A DNA stretch of 64,000 nt from Syntrophaceae bacterium UBA7520 (GCA_002478265.1 DLNC01000010.1:28949-92948); one strand, 5' to 3'; shown: positions 33,483-41,960, counted from the first letter of the stretch. The notes: generated from the letters alone by a model not told the origin. Numbers and translations: made by a program.

Positions 33483-33602
33483 GAGAAATAATTACCTTAT
33501 TAGCCAAGCAGCTGTAAAGAATTTTGTTGTTTATGCAGATCAGGATATGTTATGCAAAAAAAAGATTTATTAATAAAATGAGTGAAAAATTAAGGAGATA
33601 AC

Positions 33603-34331
33603 ATGAAGGGCGTAGTTTTAGCCGGAGGGTTGGGCAGCCGGCTTTTTCCCCTGACGAAAGTAACTAACAAACATTTGCTTCCCGTATACAATGAGCCGAT
33701 GATCTATTATCCTATTCGCACGCTGGTAAACGCGGGAATCAATGAAATTTTGATTGTTACGGGAGGCAATAACGCCGGAGATTTTTTACGCCTTCTGGAA
33801 AACGGCAAGGATTTCGGATTGAAGCACATCAACTACACCTATCAGCAGGGCGAAGGAGGCATTGCCGCGGCGCTTGGTCTGGCGGAGCATTTTGCTGATA
33901 GGGATAAAATTGTCGTTGTTCTAGGAGACAACATTATCGAAAAGAATATTAAGGTGGCGGCGGATAAATTCCGCGCGCAAAAAGAAGGTGCGCGCATTTT
34001 GCTCAAGGAAGTGATGGATCCGCAACGATTCGGCGTGCCCGTTTTTGACGGAAAAAAAATTGTTCGCATTGAAGAAAAGCCCAAGCAGCCGGCGTCAAAT
34101 TACGCGGTCATTGGTATCTACATGTATGACTATCGTGTTTTTGAATTTATCAAATCACTAAAGCCATCACAGCGCGGCGAGCTGGAAATCACGGACGTCA
34201 ACAATTTTTACATTAATGAAGGAAAAATGGAATGGGACGTTCTGGACGGCTGGTGGTCGGACGCCGGTACTTTTGAATCACTGCAGGCGGCCGGACAAAT
34301 GGTGGCGCAGACAGGAGCGAATAAATTATGA
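33603..34331 (+). CDS. rfbA: Glucose-1-phosphate thymidylyltransferase, short form
   Basis: A 242-residue nucleotidyltransferase making dTDP-glucose. LAGGLGSRLFPLTKVTNKHLLPVYNEPMI (read in parts) carries the nucleotide loop and KHLLP catalytic lysine; VVVLGDNIIEKNI holds the metal-binding Asp. It is shorter than the 290-residue E. coli enzyme and lacks the allosteric tail, as in many archaeal-like short forms, so exact sugar specificity is less certain. AAGGAG precedes the ATG. It overlaps the next gene by 4 bp. Confidence 0.85.
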   Translation: MKGVVLAGGLGSRLFPLTKVTNKHLLPVYNEPMIYYPIRTLVNAGINEILIVTGGNNAGDFLRLLENGKDFGLKHINYTYQQGEGGIAAALGLAEHFADRDKIVVVLGDNIIEKNIKVAADKFRAQKEGARILLKEVMDPQRFGVPVFDGKKIVRIEEKPKQPASNYAVIGIYMYDYRVFEFIKSLKPSQRGELEITDVNNFYINEGKMEWDVLDGWWSDAGTFESLQAAGQMVAQTGANKL

Positions 34332-34783
34332 TTGACGGCGTGATTGTTAAAAAGCTTAGAGTAATTCCAGATGAGCGAGGCCGGCTGATGGAAATATTCC
34401 GGTCGGACGATGAATTTTTTCAGAAATTCGGTCAAGTTTATCTGACTACAGCTTATCCCGGCGTGGTCAAAGGCTGGCATTACCACAAAAAACAGGCTGA
34501 CAATATGGCCGTGGTTCAGGGAATGATGAAAATAGTTTTATACGACAGCCGTAAAGATTCAACGACACACGGCCAGATAAATGAGATTTTTGCCGGTGTC
34601 CATAATCCTGTTTTAGTGCACATTCCGCCGCTGGTCTATCATGGCTTTAAATGCATATCAAAAGAGGAAGCGCTGGTTATCAACACGCCCACGGAAGCAT
34701 ATAATTACGACGCGCCTGATGAATACCGCCTGCCGGCGCACGGCAGTGAAATTCCCTATGATTGGTCAAGAAAAGACAGCTGA
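34328..34783 (+). CDS. rfbC: dTDP-4-dehydrorhamnose 3,5-epimerase-like cupin
   Basis: A 151-residue cupin of the RmlC family. DERGRLMEIFRSDDEF, KGWHYHKKQADNMAVVQG (catalytic His region) and PPLVYHGFKCISKEEALVINTPTEAYNYDAPDE (read in parts) match. Full RmlC is about 180 residues, so this is a short variant and could be a 3- or 5-epimerase or a related isomerase. Its ATG overlaps the rfbA stop (ATGA), indicating coupling. With rfbD at 4995 it would supply dTDP-deoxysugars. Confidence 0.75.
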   Translation: MIDGVIVKKLRVIPDERGRLMEIFRSDDEFFQKFGQVYLTTAYPGVVKGWHYHKKQADNMAVVQGMMKIVLYDSRKDSTTHGQINEIFAGVHNPVLVHIPPLVYHGFKCISKEEALVINTPTEAYNYDAPDEYRLPAHGSEIPYDWSRKDS

Positions 34784-34813
34784 AATCAGATAGTTATCGC
34801 GACAATAATATTC

Positions 34814-34841
34814 TTGACTTTAGGGGAAAAAAGAGTAAAAT
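34814..34841 (+). promoter_or_regulatory. Promoter of the riboswitch-pilD transcript
   Basis: TTGACT (34814-34819) and TAAAAT (34836-34841) with a 16-bp spacer. The expected start of transcription is about 34848, immediately before the riboswitch aptamer. Confidence 0.6.
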
Positions 34842-34851
34842 TTTAAACATC

Positions 34852-34945
34852 GAAAAGATGAGCAAACCGTTTGAAAAAACGGGGCGCAAAGTTACTGGCC
34901 TAAGTCTTGGGAAATGGGGGATAGGGCGGCAGAACTGCCGATAGT
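34852..34945 (+). promoter_or_regulatory. Cyclic-di-GMP-I (GEMM) riboswitch
   Basis: The GEMM-I signature can be followed in order: GCAAACC (34862-34868), the P2 hairpin CCGTTT-GAAA-AAACGG, GGGGCGCAAAG (34881-34891), GGCCTAAG (tetraloop receptor side), then GGGATAGGGCGGCAG and the closing TGCCGATAG near 34937-34945. These conserved blocks and their spacing match the class that binds one c-di-GMP. It lies about 60 nt upstream of pilD. No T-run hairpin follows, so control may be at translation or RNA stability rather than termination. The 60-codon open frame crossing it is not a gene. Confidence 0.88.
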
Positions 34946-35003
34946 CACATCAGGTTTTCATTGAATCTCATCTGTCACCCTAAAAGATAATAACGGAAAA
35001 AAA

Positions 35004-35768
35004 ATGATGATTTGTAATTTTTTTGCCTTTATTTTTGGCGCGGTTGTGGGAAGTTTTCTCAACGTATGCATCTATCGCCTGCCGGATAAAACATCTATCA
35101 TCAAACCGTTATCGCGTTGTCCACACTGTGAAAAGCCTATTCGTTTCTATGATAATATTCCGATTATCAGTTTTTTTATTTTAAAAGGCAAATGCCGTGA
35201 TTGCGGCGGAAAAATTTCCTGGCGCTATCCGTTGGTGGAATTGCTCACGGGAATATTAGCTTTATTGCTTTTCTTGAAATTTGGCTTGAGTTTAAAATTT
35301 CTGGCCGCCTTTGTTTTCGCGGCGGCTCTGGTTGTTATAACCTTTATTGACCTTGATCATAAGATTATTCCTGACATTATCACTTTGCCCGGGATTCCGA
35401 TATTTCTTTTGGCGGGTATCTTTATCATGAAGGTTCCCTGGCCGGAAGCGCTTATCGGAGTTTTGGTGGGCGGCGGTGTGTTGTTTGCCATTGCCTTTGT
35501 ATATGAAGCGCTTACCAAGCGAGAAGGAATGGGAGGAGGAGATATCAAGCTTTTGGGGATGATTGGCGGATTTTTCGGCTGGAAAGCGCTTATATTTATT
35601 TTACTGGCTAGTTCTTTGACCGGAGCGCTGATAGGAATCGCTGCCATGATTATAAAAAAACAGGATATGAAATACGCCTTGCCTTTTGGCCCTTTTTTGG
35701 CCGCGGCGGCGATTGCTTATTTCTTCTGGGGAGACGCCTTCATGCGGTTTGTTTTTATGAGTTATTAG
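35004..35768 (+). CDS. pilD: Prepilin peptidase / N-methyltransferase (type IV leader peptidase)
   Basis: A 254-residue inner-membrane enzyme that cleaves prepilin leaders and methylates the new N-terminus. GSFLNVCIYRLP and the zinc-type CPHCEKP...CRDCGGKISWRYPLVE region precede the membrane part; the two catalytic aspartates are in ITFIDLDHKIIPD and GGGDIKLLGM. About eight hydrophobic helices are visible. It is preceded by a c-di-GMP riboswitch and followed by the minor pilin operon, so processing capacity is under second-messenger control. The ribosome site (ACGGA) is weak, as would suit translational regulation. Confidence 0.93.
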   Translation: MMICNFFAFIFGAVVGSFLNVCIYRLPDKTSIIKPLSRCPHCEKPIRFYDNIPIISFFILKGKCRDCGGKISWRYPLVELLTGILALLLFLKFGLSLKFLAAFVFAAALVVITFIDLDHKIIPDIITLPGIPIFLLAGIFIMKVPWPEALIGVLVGGGVLFAIAFVYEALTKREGMGGGDIKLLGMIGGFFGWKALIFILLASSLTGALIGIAAMIIKKQDMKYALPFGPFLAAAAIAYFFWGDAFMRFVFMSY

Positions 35769-35909
35769 ATGTGAAAATAACTGATTAGCTATGGATTTTA
35801 GGCGAAAAAGACAAAAGAGAGAAAAGAATAAGTAATTGACAGGATTTTTTTTAAGGCGTAATTTATCGGTAAATAAAAGTTTTTTAGAAATTTAGTATAA
35901 GTCAGATTA

Positions 35910-35926
35910 TTGGCATATAAGTTGCT
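35910..35926 (+). promoter_or_regulatory. Sigma-54 promoter of the minor pilin operon
   Basis: TTGGCATATAAGTTGCT matches the YTGGCACGN4TTGCW consensus, with GG at 35912-35913 and GC at 35924-35925 exactly 12 bp apart. Transcription would begin near 35937, 20 bp before the GTG of the first pilin gene. A TTGACA at 35836 with only a weak -10 is a less likely alternative. Confidence 0.7.
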
Positions 35927-35956
35927 GATATTAAAAACTAATTGACGGTGGAAGCT

Positions 35957-36433
35957 GTGAGAATCACCAAAAACAAAGGAATGACTTTAATCGAACTGAT
36001 TATGGTGGTGGCCATTCTTGGTATTGTTTTGGCCATTGCTTCGCCGAATTTTATGCGCTATCGGCAGAACACAAATTTGCGAGAGACAGCGGAAGATTTC
36101 ACGGCCCAAATTGCTCTTTACAGGCATAGAGCTATGGCAGAAGACATTAGATACAGGATTGCAATTAATCTGGCCGCTGGTGAATATTCGGTAGAAAGAA
36201 ATCCATTGCCGGAAAACCCTGATGTATATGTTCCGCTGGTTCCTGCCGTGACAAAGAGATTCAACGAGTACAGTCCACAAATTACGCTTGTTTCCGCGCC
36301 GGTAAGTTTTGTCATGCAACCGAGAGGAACGCTCACTGCGGGGACGCTTACATTACAGCACAGCGGAACGCAGAGAAGAGCAATAATTATCACACATTTA
36401 TCCGGAAGAGTGAATTTGCGATATGAAGATTAA
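35957..36433 (+). CDS. Type IV minor pilin, FimT/GspH-like
   Basis: A 158-residue prepilin: short basic leader RITKNKG, cleavage before Met, then MTLIELIMVVAILGIV with the conserved Glu5 and hydrophobic helix. The soluble part contains a GspH-like arrangement and the C-terminal RRAIIITHLSGRVNLR typical of FimT/GspH (usually ending in a G-R strand). GTG at 35957 with GGTGG 5 nt before gives the usual short leader; the TTG five codons earlier has no ribosome site. It is the first gene of the sigma54 operon and overlaps the next by 11 bp. Confidence 0.82.
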   Translation: MRITKNKGMTLIELIMVVAILGIVLAIASPNFMRYRQNTNLRETAEDFTAQIALYRHRAMAEDIRYRIAINLAAGEYSVERNPLPENPDVYVPLVPAVTKRFNEYSPQITLVSAPVSFVMQPRGTLTAGTLTLQHSGTQRRAIIITHLSGRVNLRYED

Positions 36434-36839
36434 CAATGAAAAAGGCATCACCATTGTCGAAGCGCTGATTGCTTTTTTCCTCACATTCGTTGCTATCGCC
36501 TGGCTGATGCCGATGCAGAGCACTTCTTTAAACACCGGCTTCCGGGCCGATTATCTTGGGCGCGCAACCTATATTATGCAGACGGAATTGGAAACGAGAG
36601 AATATATGATAATGAATCCTAATATACCCGTTGCGGTGGGCACTTTCCCACAAGTAATTACCGCAAGCGGTACAATGGGAGGACCGGAAGGCGACGCGGT
36701 GTTTGATGTTGTCACAACAATAACGCCTGTTGCCGGCACGACAAATTCCTGGCTGGTGAATGTCCGTGTCAGATGGGCGCGCGGACCGGCAAACGGCATC
36801 ACCAGCTCGATTATCGCCACACGGCATTTCAATTTTTGA
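36423..36839 (+). CDS. Type IV minor pilin, PilV-like
   Basis: A 138-residue prepilin with leader MKINNEKG and mature start ITIVEALIAFFLTFVAIAWLMPM, Glu at position 5 included. Its size and order match PilV/GspI-type minor pilins, which form the tip complex that primes pilus assembly. It overlaps its neighbour upstream by 11 bp and the next gene begins 5 bp after its stop. Confidence 0.75.
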   Translation: MKINNEKGITIVEALIAFFLTFVAIAWLMPMQSTSLNTGFRADYLGRATYIMQTELETREYMIMNPNIPVAVGTFPQVITASGTMGGPEGDAVFDVVTTITPVAGTTNSWLVNVRVRWARGPANGITSSIIATRHFNF

Positions 36840-36844
36840 TTTTT

Positions 36845-37648
36845 ATGCGTAAAATTTTAAAAAAGAAAAAAAATGGTTTTACATTAGTTGAGCTGCTGAT
36901 TGCAATTCTGGTGGGCGGGCTGGTCATGCTTGCGGTTTACATGGCCATGGTCATGTCCCAGCGCACGTCGGCTGGCGTGGGCAGAAAAGTTATCACGCAG
37001 CAGGACACGCGCGCGGTGCTGGATATCATGGCCTCAGAAATAGCGATGGCTTCATTCAATCCGCTGGTGCAGCCGACAACATGGACAGGCGATAGTATAG
37101 TGAATTTGAACAATTGTGGCATTCCGGTTGTCGTGGCCAATCCCTTAAATAAGGGCATTTTCATTGCTGATGCCAACAATATGTATATTGCCATGGATTT
37201 AAACGCAGATGGCGTTATCGGTTGCGCTTGCGCCAATCCTGCTGACTGCTCTAATGATGTACCCTGCGCCGGACAAAATGAATTTATATTGTACTCATAT
37301 AATCCAGCGATCAGGGCAATCACACGCCGCGTTTCTTGCGGTCAACCTGTATCTATATTAGGTAATACTGCGCTAGGTAGTAATGTTATAAATCAAGATG
37401 CGGGAATTCCCCTGTTTCAATATTTTGACCGCTTTGGGCAGCCCTTGCCTTTGCCGATAAATATACCGGCAGTAAGGCGCGTTAAGGTAACCATTGTGGC
37501 GGAAACCGCGGATATTGACCTTAATACAAGACAACGTAAAAGAATGATTTATTCCACGGATGTTATAGTGAGAAACCATGCAGCTTTTTCGCCGAATACT
37601 GGAGCAGGGGGAGCAGGGGGAGGAGGTGTAGTTGTTGTTGGACCATAG
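36845..37648 (+). CDS. Type IV minor pilin, PilW-like
   Basis: A 267-residue prepilin. The basic leader MRKILKKKKNG is followed by FTLVELLIAILVGGLVMLAVYMAM, a classic class III signal. The body is long, with several Cys pairs, as in PilW/GspJ. The mature N-terminus, ATG at 36845 and position after PilV support this; the open frame extends 24 codons upstream inside the preceding gene without similarity. The C-terminus is a low-complexity Gly-Ala-Gly and Val tail whose DNA also supplies the AGGAGG for the next gene. Confidence 0.78.
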   Translation: MRKILKKKKNGFTLVELLIAILVGGLVMLAVYMAMVMSQRTSAGVGRKVITQQDTRAVLDIMASEIAMASFNPLVQPTTWTGDSIVNLNNCGIPVVVANPLNKGIFIADANNMYIAMDLNADGVIGCACANPADCSNDVPCAGQNEFILYSYNPAIRAITRRVSCGQPVSILGNTALGSNVINQDAGIPLFQYFDRFGQPLPLPINIPAVRRVKVTIVAETADIDLNTRQRKRMIYSTDVIVRNHAAFSPNTGAGGAGGGGVVVVGP

Positions 37649-38105
37649 CAAAAAGAAACTTGCGTCACAGGACGGCTTTGTTCTCGTCGCGGCGATTATG
37701 GCGCTGATGATTTTTATCGCGGTCGGCTTTTATGCTTTGACGGTCACCACGCAGGATCTGCGCGTCAGCGCCAGGCTCGTCGGCGAAAGAAAAGCTTTTT
37801 CCGCGGCCGAAGCCGGAGTTAGTGTGATAAGCAGAACATTGAATCCCACATCTCCATCTACGCCTATAATAGGGCAAAAAGTAGACCCGGTGAATGACCC
37901 TAAGGCGGAATTTGACGCGACTGCTTTAGTGCAAGACACAAACATTCCAGATATGTGGTTTCCCGGCTTCAGCCCCTCGCAACGTTCCGCTGTATTTCGC
38001 TCAACCGTTACCGGCAGGGATACCGCCTATGGTTCGCGCGTGAGACTTTCCGTGGGCATTGCCAGCGCGCCTGTCTCCACAGGAACAGAGCAGGGGCCGT
38101 TTTAA
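37632..38105 (+). CDS. Type IV pilus assembly protein, PilX-like
   Basis: A 157-residue protein with the PilX N-terminal block: SQDGFVLVAAIMALMIFIAVGFYALTVTTQDLRVS (read in parts), then ERKAFSAAEAGV, a signature of PilX-type proteins whose AAEAG motif follows the membrane helix. It starts at TTG 37632 or the next TTG at 37635, just after AGGAGG, and overlaps the PilW-like gene by 17 bp. It probably joins the pilus-tip complex with PilV, PilW and PilY1. Confidence 0.75.
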   Translation: MLLDHSKKKLASQDGFVLVAAIMALMIFIAVGFYALTVTTQDLRVSARLVGERKAFSAAEAGVSVISRTLNPTSPSTPIIGQKVDPVNDPKAEFDATALVQDTNIPDMWFPGFSPSQRSAVFRSTVTGRDTAYGSRVRLSVGIASAPVSTGTEQGPF

Positions 38106-38158
38106 TTTTAAAAGGTAAGTGGCTAAGATTGTGTTTAATTGTCTAGGGGGTATTTGTT

Positions 38159-38311
38159 ATGTTGAAAAAAAAGAAATTTATGGTTTTTGTCGCGATCATC
38201 ACCATCTTAATATTTTTATGTTTGCCGGTTTTCGGCGCGACGAAAGACGAGAATAAGCCGCCGGAAGATGATGAGCAGGTTCCCACCGTCACCGGCACAA
38301 TAAACTACTGA
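38159..38311 (+). CDS. 50-residue exported acidic peptide between pilX and pilY1
   Basis: An ATG with AGGGGG 8 nt before it opens a 50-residue frame: basic start MLKKKKFM, hydrophobic core of about 17 residues, likely cleavage after FGA, then an acidic, Pro-rich tail (ENKPPEDDEQVPTVTG). It is 53 bp after pilX and 25 bp before pilY1. Its PPEDDEQ echoes PPDNDEQ just after the signal peptide of PilY1, at DNA level too (CCGCCGGA.GATGA.GAGCAGG). It may be a partner or a truncated duplicate of the PilY1 start. The coding call rests on start site, signal peptide and position. Confidence 0.6.
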   Translation: MLKKKKFMVFVAIITILIFLCLPVFGATKDENKPPEDDEQVPTVTGTINY

Positions 38312-38336
38312 TGTTTTATTCAGGGGGAGATAAATT

Positions 38337-41300
38337 ATGCAAAGCAACAAGATTATTTTACGCTTTGTCTGTATAATTACGCTGGTAATTTTTCTTGCAC
38401 TGCCGGGATTTGTCCGGGCGGATGACCCGGAACTGCCGCCGGACAATGACGAGCAGGATACCTTTGCCGATGTGAGTCCCGACGCGCTCATCGTGCTGGA
38501 TTTATCCGGTTCGATGCTCTGGACGCCGGCAGGAAGTAAAATGTATGTCCAGAGCGCCCAAAGTTGTTTGGGGAGTGGCGTTCCTCATTATGCAACGCAG
38601 GGTTCAGGAATGAAGCTATGTACAATTGATCCCTATGGAACAGTGCCTAAATATTCAAATTCGTCTTGTTCGGGCCCGTTTTACACGACGGCACAGACCG
38701 GTTATGCCACCAACTGCTCCCGCGTCGCGATCGCCAAAAGGGCGCTTTTTGCCGTGCTGGATGACAACAGCGACGGTAAAGTGGATAAATACGATGCTGA
38801 AACCCTCGGCATCAGAATAGGGTATATGCGTTTCCGCGGCGGCAATGACACGGGAGGTGATTACGCCTCCGGCAACAATCAGTTGATTAAGGAAATAAGC
38901 AAGCTTGGTTCCATGACCGGCACGTCTTATCAGTATACTTATTGCGGTAAGACCGGTTCTACATCTTCGTGTATTATTACTGATACCTGCAGCGCGAACG
39001 TTAACTGCATCGCGCGTTCCGAAGCAGAAGCCACCGGAGGTACGCCGCTGGTTTATTCGCTCAAGGAAGCAAAAAAATATTTTGATATACATAAAGATAG
39101 AGACCCGGCCAAGGAATGCCGTCAGAAATTTGTTATTTTTGTATCCGACGGCGCGGATACATATGTTTGCGATGGCGGAGGGGCGGAATGCCAAACGCAC
39201 ATGTATAAACGCCGTAGGGAAAGCGTGGCAGCCGCCAAAGCGCTGGCTGACGCCGGTTATCGTGTGTTTGTTGTCGGATTCGGCGCCGACATGCCCGCTT
39301 ATTTAAAGAACACGCTCGAGTGGATGGCTTATTACGGCGGCACAAACAACCCGCGCGTTCCTGACAGCGGCAATACGCAATCATATAACTTGCCGGTAGG
39401 TTGCAACTCCGAACCGCCCGTTGCTGGTGCTTGTTGTATCTTTCCCGCCAGCGCCACCGGCGCGTCAACTACTCCGGCTGCCTGCTATCCGGATGGGATG
39501 TCATCATGCGCAGATTTACCGGCAACATCCGATACTGCCTATTGTACAGAAACAAGCTCTCCAACCTTCAGGACAACCACCGCGGGTACAGATCCCGGTT
39601 ACGAAACGCTCAGCGGCTATGCGTTTCTGGCGCAGGATGGTGATGAATTAACGGCGGCATTAAAGAGCGCTATTTCCACCATCCGTGAAACCACTTATTC
39701 TTTCACGCAGGCATCGATTCAGGCTATCCGCACGGCTGATGAAAATTTCATTTATGAGGCGTCTTTTGAACCGGTAAGTTTTTGTCCCTTCTGGCTTGGT
39801 TATCTAAAAAGGTATAACTTGGATGCGGCCGGTAACCTCATCGTCCCTACCAACTGGGACGCGGGAGCGGTTTTGTCCAACCAAAGCGCCAGCGGCAGAA
39901 ATATGTTTACCTTAATCGGAAACGCCCGAGAGGAATTTAGCGTATTTAATTCGAGCATTACCGAGGCCCACTTGAATGCCAATTCTTCCACGGAAAGAAA
40001 CATGATTATCAATTATTTCCGTGGTGGCGAAAAGATTTCCGAAGATCCTTTAAAATATTGGCGTTTGGGGGATATCTTCCATTCTTCGCCTCTGTCTATC
40101 GCTACGCCCAATTTGCTCTTCTACGATCGGTGGGATAAAAGCTATCCAAAAGCATATAACGAATTTCGTGACGATCATATCCGCACGTCGGCCAATGGCA
40201 AACGCCTGATGATTGTGGGCGCCAATGACGGCCAGCTCCATGCTTTTCGCACGGGAGAGCTGGGTGATGGCGGTGGTACGGAAATGTGGAGCTTTATCCC
40301 GCCTAACCAGTTACGTCGGCTTAAACTAATTGCCCATCCTTCACACCCGACTTCCTTAGTGCGTCAGTATTATGTGGATGGGCCGACCAGCGCCGCCGAA
40401 ATTTGGATAAAGAACGGCGCGGCGACAACTATTGATAATACCTATAAGTCAAAAGAAGAATGGATGACTTTATTAGTGACCTCGCAGGGCCGCGGCGGCA
40501 TGACCACGCTATGGAGTTCATCGACCGGCTGTGATTCCGGTTTCAGTCCCGATTATACGACGACCTATAATAATTATTGCGGTTATTACGCCTTTGACAT
40601 TAGCGATACGGCAAGTCTCCCTATTTACAAATGGCGTATCGGCGGTAATGCCGGATTAACGGCGCTGCACGGCAAGCACCTGGCTCAGCCCTGGAGCAAG
40701 ATGACTATGGGGCGTGTGCGCATTAACAATACGGAAAGATGGGTAGGATTGATCGGCGGCGGATATTCCGGCTGCGGACGTGTTGTCGGACAATGCGATG
40801 AGCGCGGCAAATCCTTTTATGTCATCGATTTAAAGGACGGTTCAATTCTCTGGACGTATAATTACGCGACCGACGCGACGATGAATTATGATCTTGTAGC
40901 TGGGCCCACGGCCGTGGATTCCGACAATGACGGTTTTTGGGATACGGCTTATGTCGGCGATTTGGGTGGCAACATCTGGCGGTTTAAATTCTGCACAAAA
41001 ACTGAAGCGGAAGCAACGGGAGGTTGCGGCATTGCCAATTGGAGCGGGAAAAAATTGCTGAATGAACCTGCGCAATCGACCATCAGGCCTATTTACACTT
41101 CTGTAACTGTGGCGGTTGACCCGGAATTTAATCTGTGGGTTTATGTTGGAACAGGAGACAAGACTAATCCCACCGCCCCCAATGCCCAGGAAAGGTTGTA
41201 CGCGATTAAGGACGCCGATCGGACGAGTACTTACACCATAGCGGATCTGCTGAATTTAGGTTCCTCCGGCGTGTATGACCCCAATGATCCGGGCGGACAG

Positions 41301-41684
41301 ATTGGCTGGTATATTACTTTTTCCGGGTCGGAGAAAGTATTGGCGGAACCGGTTGTTTATCAAGGAAACGTTTATTTTACCACTTATGTGCCGAACAAAG
41401 GTGGCTCAGATCCCTGTAATACGGCCGGGCAGGCATTGGTTTATAATCTGGATTATATAACCGGCGCGGGGCAATGGGAAGGTGGAGCCAGATCGATCAG
41501 TTTAGGAGAGGGCAGCGGTGTGCCGTCAGCGGTGGTTGTGTCTGTCAGTCCCGAAGGAGATGTAAATCTTTATGTTTCAACCAGTGTGGCCAGAGGTGGG
41601 GCGCATGGAACGCCAATAGCGGATCCAAGCCTACAGCCGGCTTCAGGCAGTTTAATTTACTGGCAGGATATGCGTATTCGCTGA
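38337..41684 (+). CDS. pilY1: PilY1-type pilus tip adhesin
   Basis: A 1115-residue exported protein. Residues 1-28 are a signal peptide; from about 50 a von Willebrand A domain with MIDAS start D55LSGS, and an inserted calcium loop DDNSDGKVDKYDAE near 140-155. The C-terminal half is the PilY1 beta-propeller with DSDNDGFWDTAYVGDLGGNIWRF (in parts), whose D-X-D-X-D loop near residue 860 is the calcium site controlling pilus extension and retraction. Many cysteines in the N-terminal half suggest disulfides. It is the last large gene of the sigma54 operon and would form the adhesive, mechanosensing pilus tip. Confidence 0.9.
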   Translation: MQSNKIILRFVCIITLVIFLALPGFVRADDPELPPDNDEQDTFADVSPDALIVLDLSGSMLWTPAGSKMYVQSAQSCLGSGVPHYATQGSGMKLCTIDPYGTVPKYSNSSCSGPFYTTAQTGYATNCSRVAIAKRALFAVLDDNSDGKVDKYDAETLGIRIGYMRFRGGNDTGGDYASGNNQLIKEISKLGSMTGTSYQYTYCGKTGSTSSCIITDTCSANVNCIARSEAEATGGTPLVYSLKEAKKYFDIHKDRDPAKECRQKFVIFVSDGADTYVCDGGGAECQTHMYKRRRESVAAAKALADAGYRVFVVGFGADMPAYLKNTLEWMAYYGGTNNPRVPDSGNTQSYNLPVGCNSEPPVAGACCIFPASATGASTTPAACYPDGMSSCADLPATSDTAYCTETSSPTFRTTTAGTDPGYETLSGYAFLAQDGDELTAALKSAISTIRETTYSFTQASIQAIRTADENFIYEASFEPVSFCPFWLGYLKRYNLDAAGNLIVPTNWDAGAVLSNQSASGRNMFTLIGNAREEFSVFNSSITEAHLNANSSTERNMIINYFRGGEKISEDPLKYWRLGDIFHSSPLSIATPNLLFYDRWDKSYPKAYNEFRDDHIRTSANGKRLMIVGANDGQLHAFRTGELGDGGGTEMWSFIPPNQLRRLKLIAHPSHPTSLVRQYYVDGPTSAAEIWIKNGAATTIDNTYKSKEEWMTLLVTSQGRGGMTTLWSSSTGCDSGFSPDYTTTYNNYCGYYAFDISDTASLPIYKWRIGGNAGLTALHGKHLAQPWSKMTMGRVRINNTERWVGLIGGGYSGCGRVVGQCDERGKSFYVIDLKDGSILWTYNYATDATMNYDLVAGPTAVDSDNDGFWDTAYVGDLGGNIWRFKFCTKTEAEATGGCGIANWSGKKLLNEPAQSTIRPIYTSVTVAVDPEFNLWVYVGTGDKTNPTAPNAQERLYAIKDADRTSTYTIADLLNLGSSGVYDPNDPGGQIGWYITFSGSEKVLAEPVVYQGNVYFTTYVPNKGGSDPCNTAGQALVYNLDYITGAGQWEGGARSISLGEGSGVPSAVVVSVSPEGDVNLYVSTSVARGGAHGTPIADPSLQPASGSLIYWQDMRIR

Positions 41685-41701
41685 TAATAGTAGAAAAGGA
41701 C

Positions 41702-41728
41702 TTGACAGCGAAAAATCATCTGTATAAA
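41702..41728 (+). promoter_or_regulatory. Candidate promoter of the cysteine-rich small gene
   Basis: TTGACA and TATAAA are separated by 15 bp, slightly short. It lies between pilY1 and the 57-residue ORF at 41773, allowing separate expression. Confidence 0.4.
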
Positions 41729-41772
41729 GTGTCGCGCAAAGGTAGTAGAAAGCGGGAAGGATTTTTAGATAA

Positions 41773-41946
41773 ATGAGTTCGGAAAAAAAATATTGCGCGA
41801 TTTGCGCCTGGCGCGTGGGATGCCAGAAACGTTTCAGCGTGGTTACCGATTCCCAGGGATGCGTGCGCTGCCCTGATTATTCCCGGGATTTGTCCATTAA
41901 AGACAGCGATATCGAGGAAGCAGTGAAAAAAGATCAGCAGGCCTGA
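41773..41946 (+). CDS. 57-residue cysteine-rich protein
   Basis: A small frame starting MSSEKKYCAICAWRVGCQKR with five cysteines: C8, C11, C17, C26 and C29 (CAIC...GC...CVRCP), consistent with a zinc ribbon or rubredoxin-like knuckle. AAGGA lies about 12 nt before the ATG. It sits between pilY1 and the convergent PilZ gene, and its 3' end forms half of a terminator hairpin. I do not recognise the family. Confidence 0.65.
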   Translation: MSSEKKYCAICAWRVGCQKRFSVVTDSQGCVRCPDYSRDLSIKDSDIEEAVKKDQQA

Positions 41947-41960
41947 AGTCCTTGCTGATC
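41932..41960. terminator. Terminator shared by the cysteine-rich gene and the PilZ gene
   Basis: GATCAGCA and TGCTGATC form an 8-bp stem (extendable with one bulge) around the stop codon of the small gene. On the minus strand it is followed by T6, a good end for the PilZ gene; on the plus strand only TTTAT follows. Confidence 0.65.

Noticed and set aside
34762..34944. 60-codon open frame over the pilD leader
   Set aside because: It lies across the c-di-GMP riboswitch, whose conserved RNA blocks explain the sequence.
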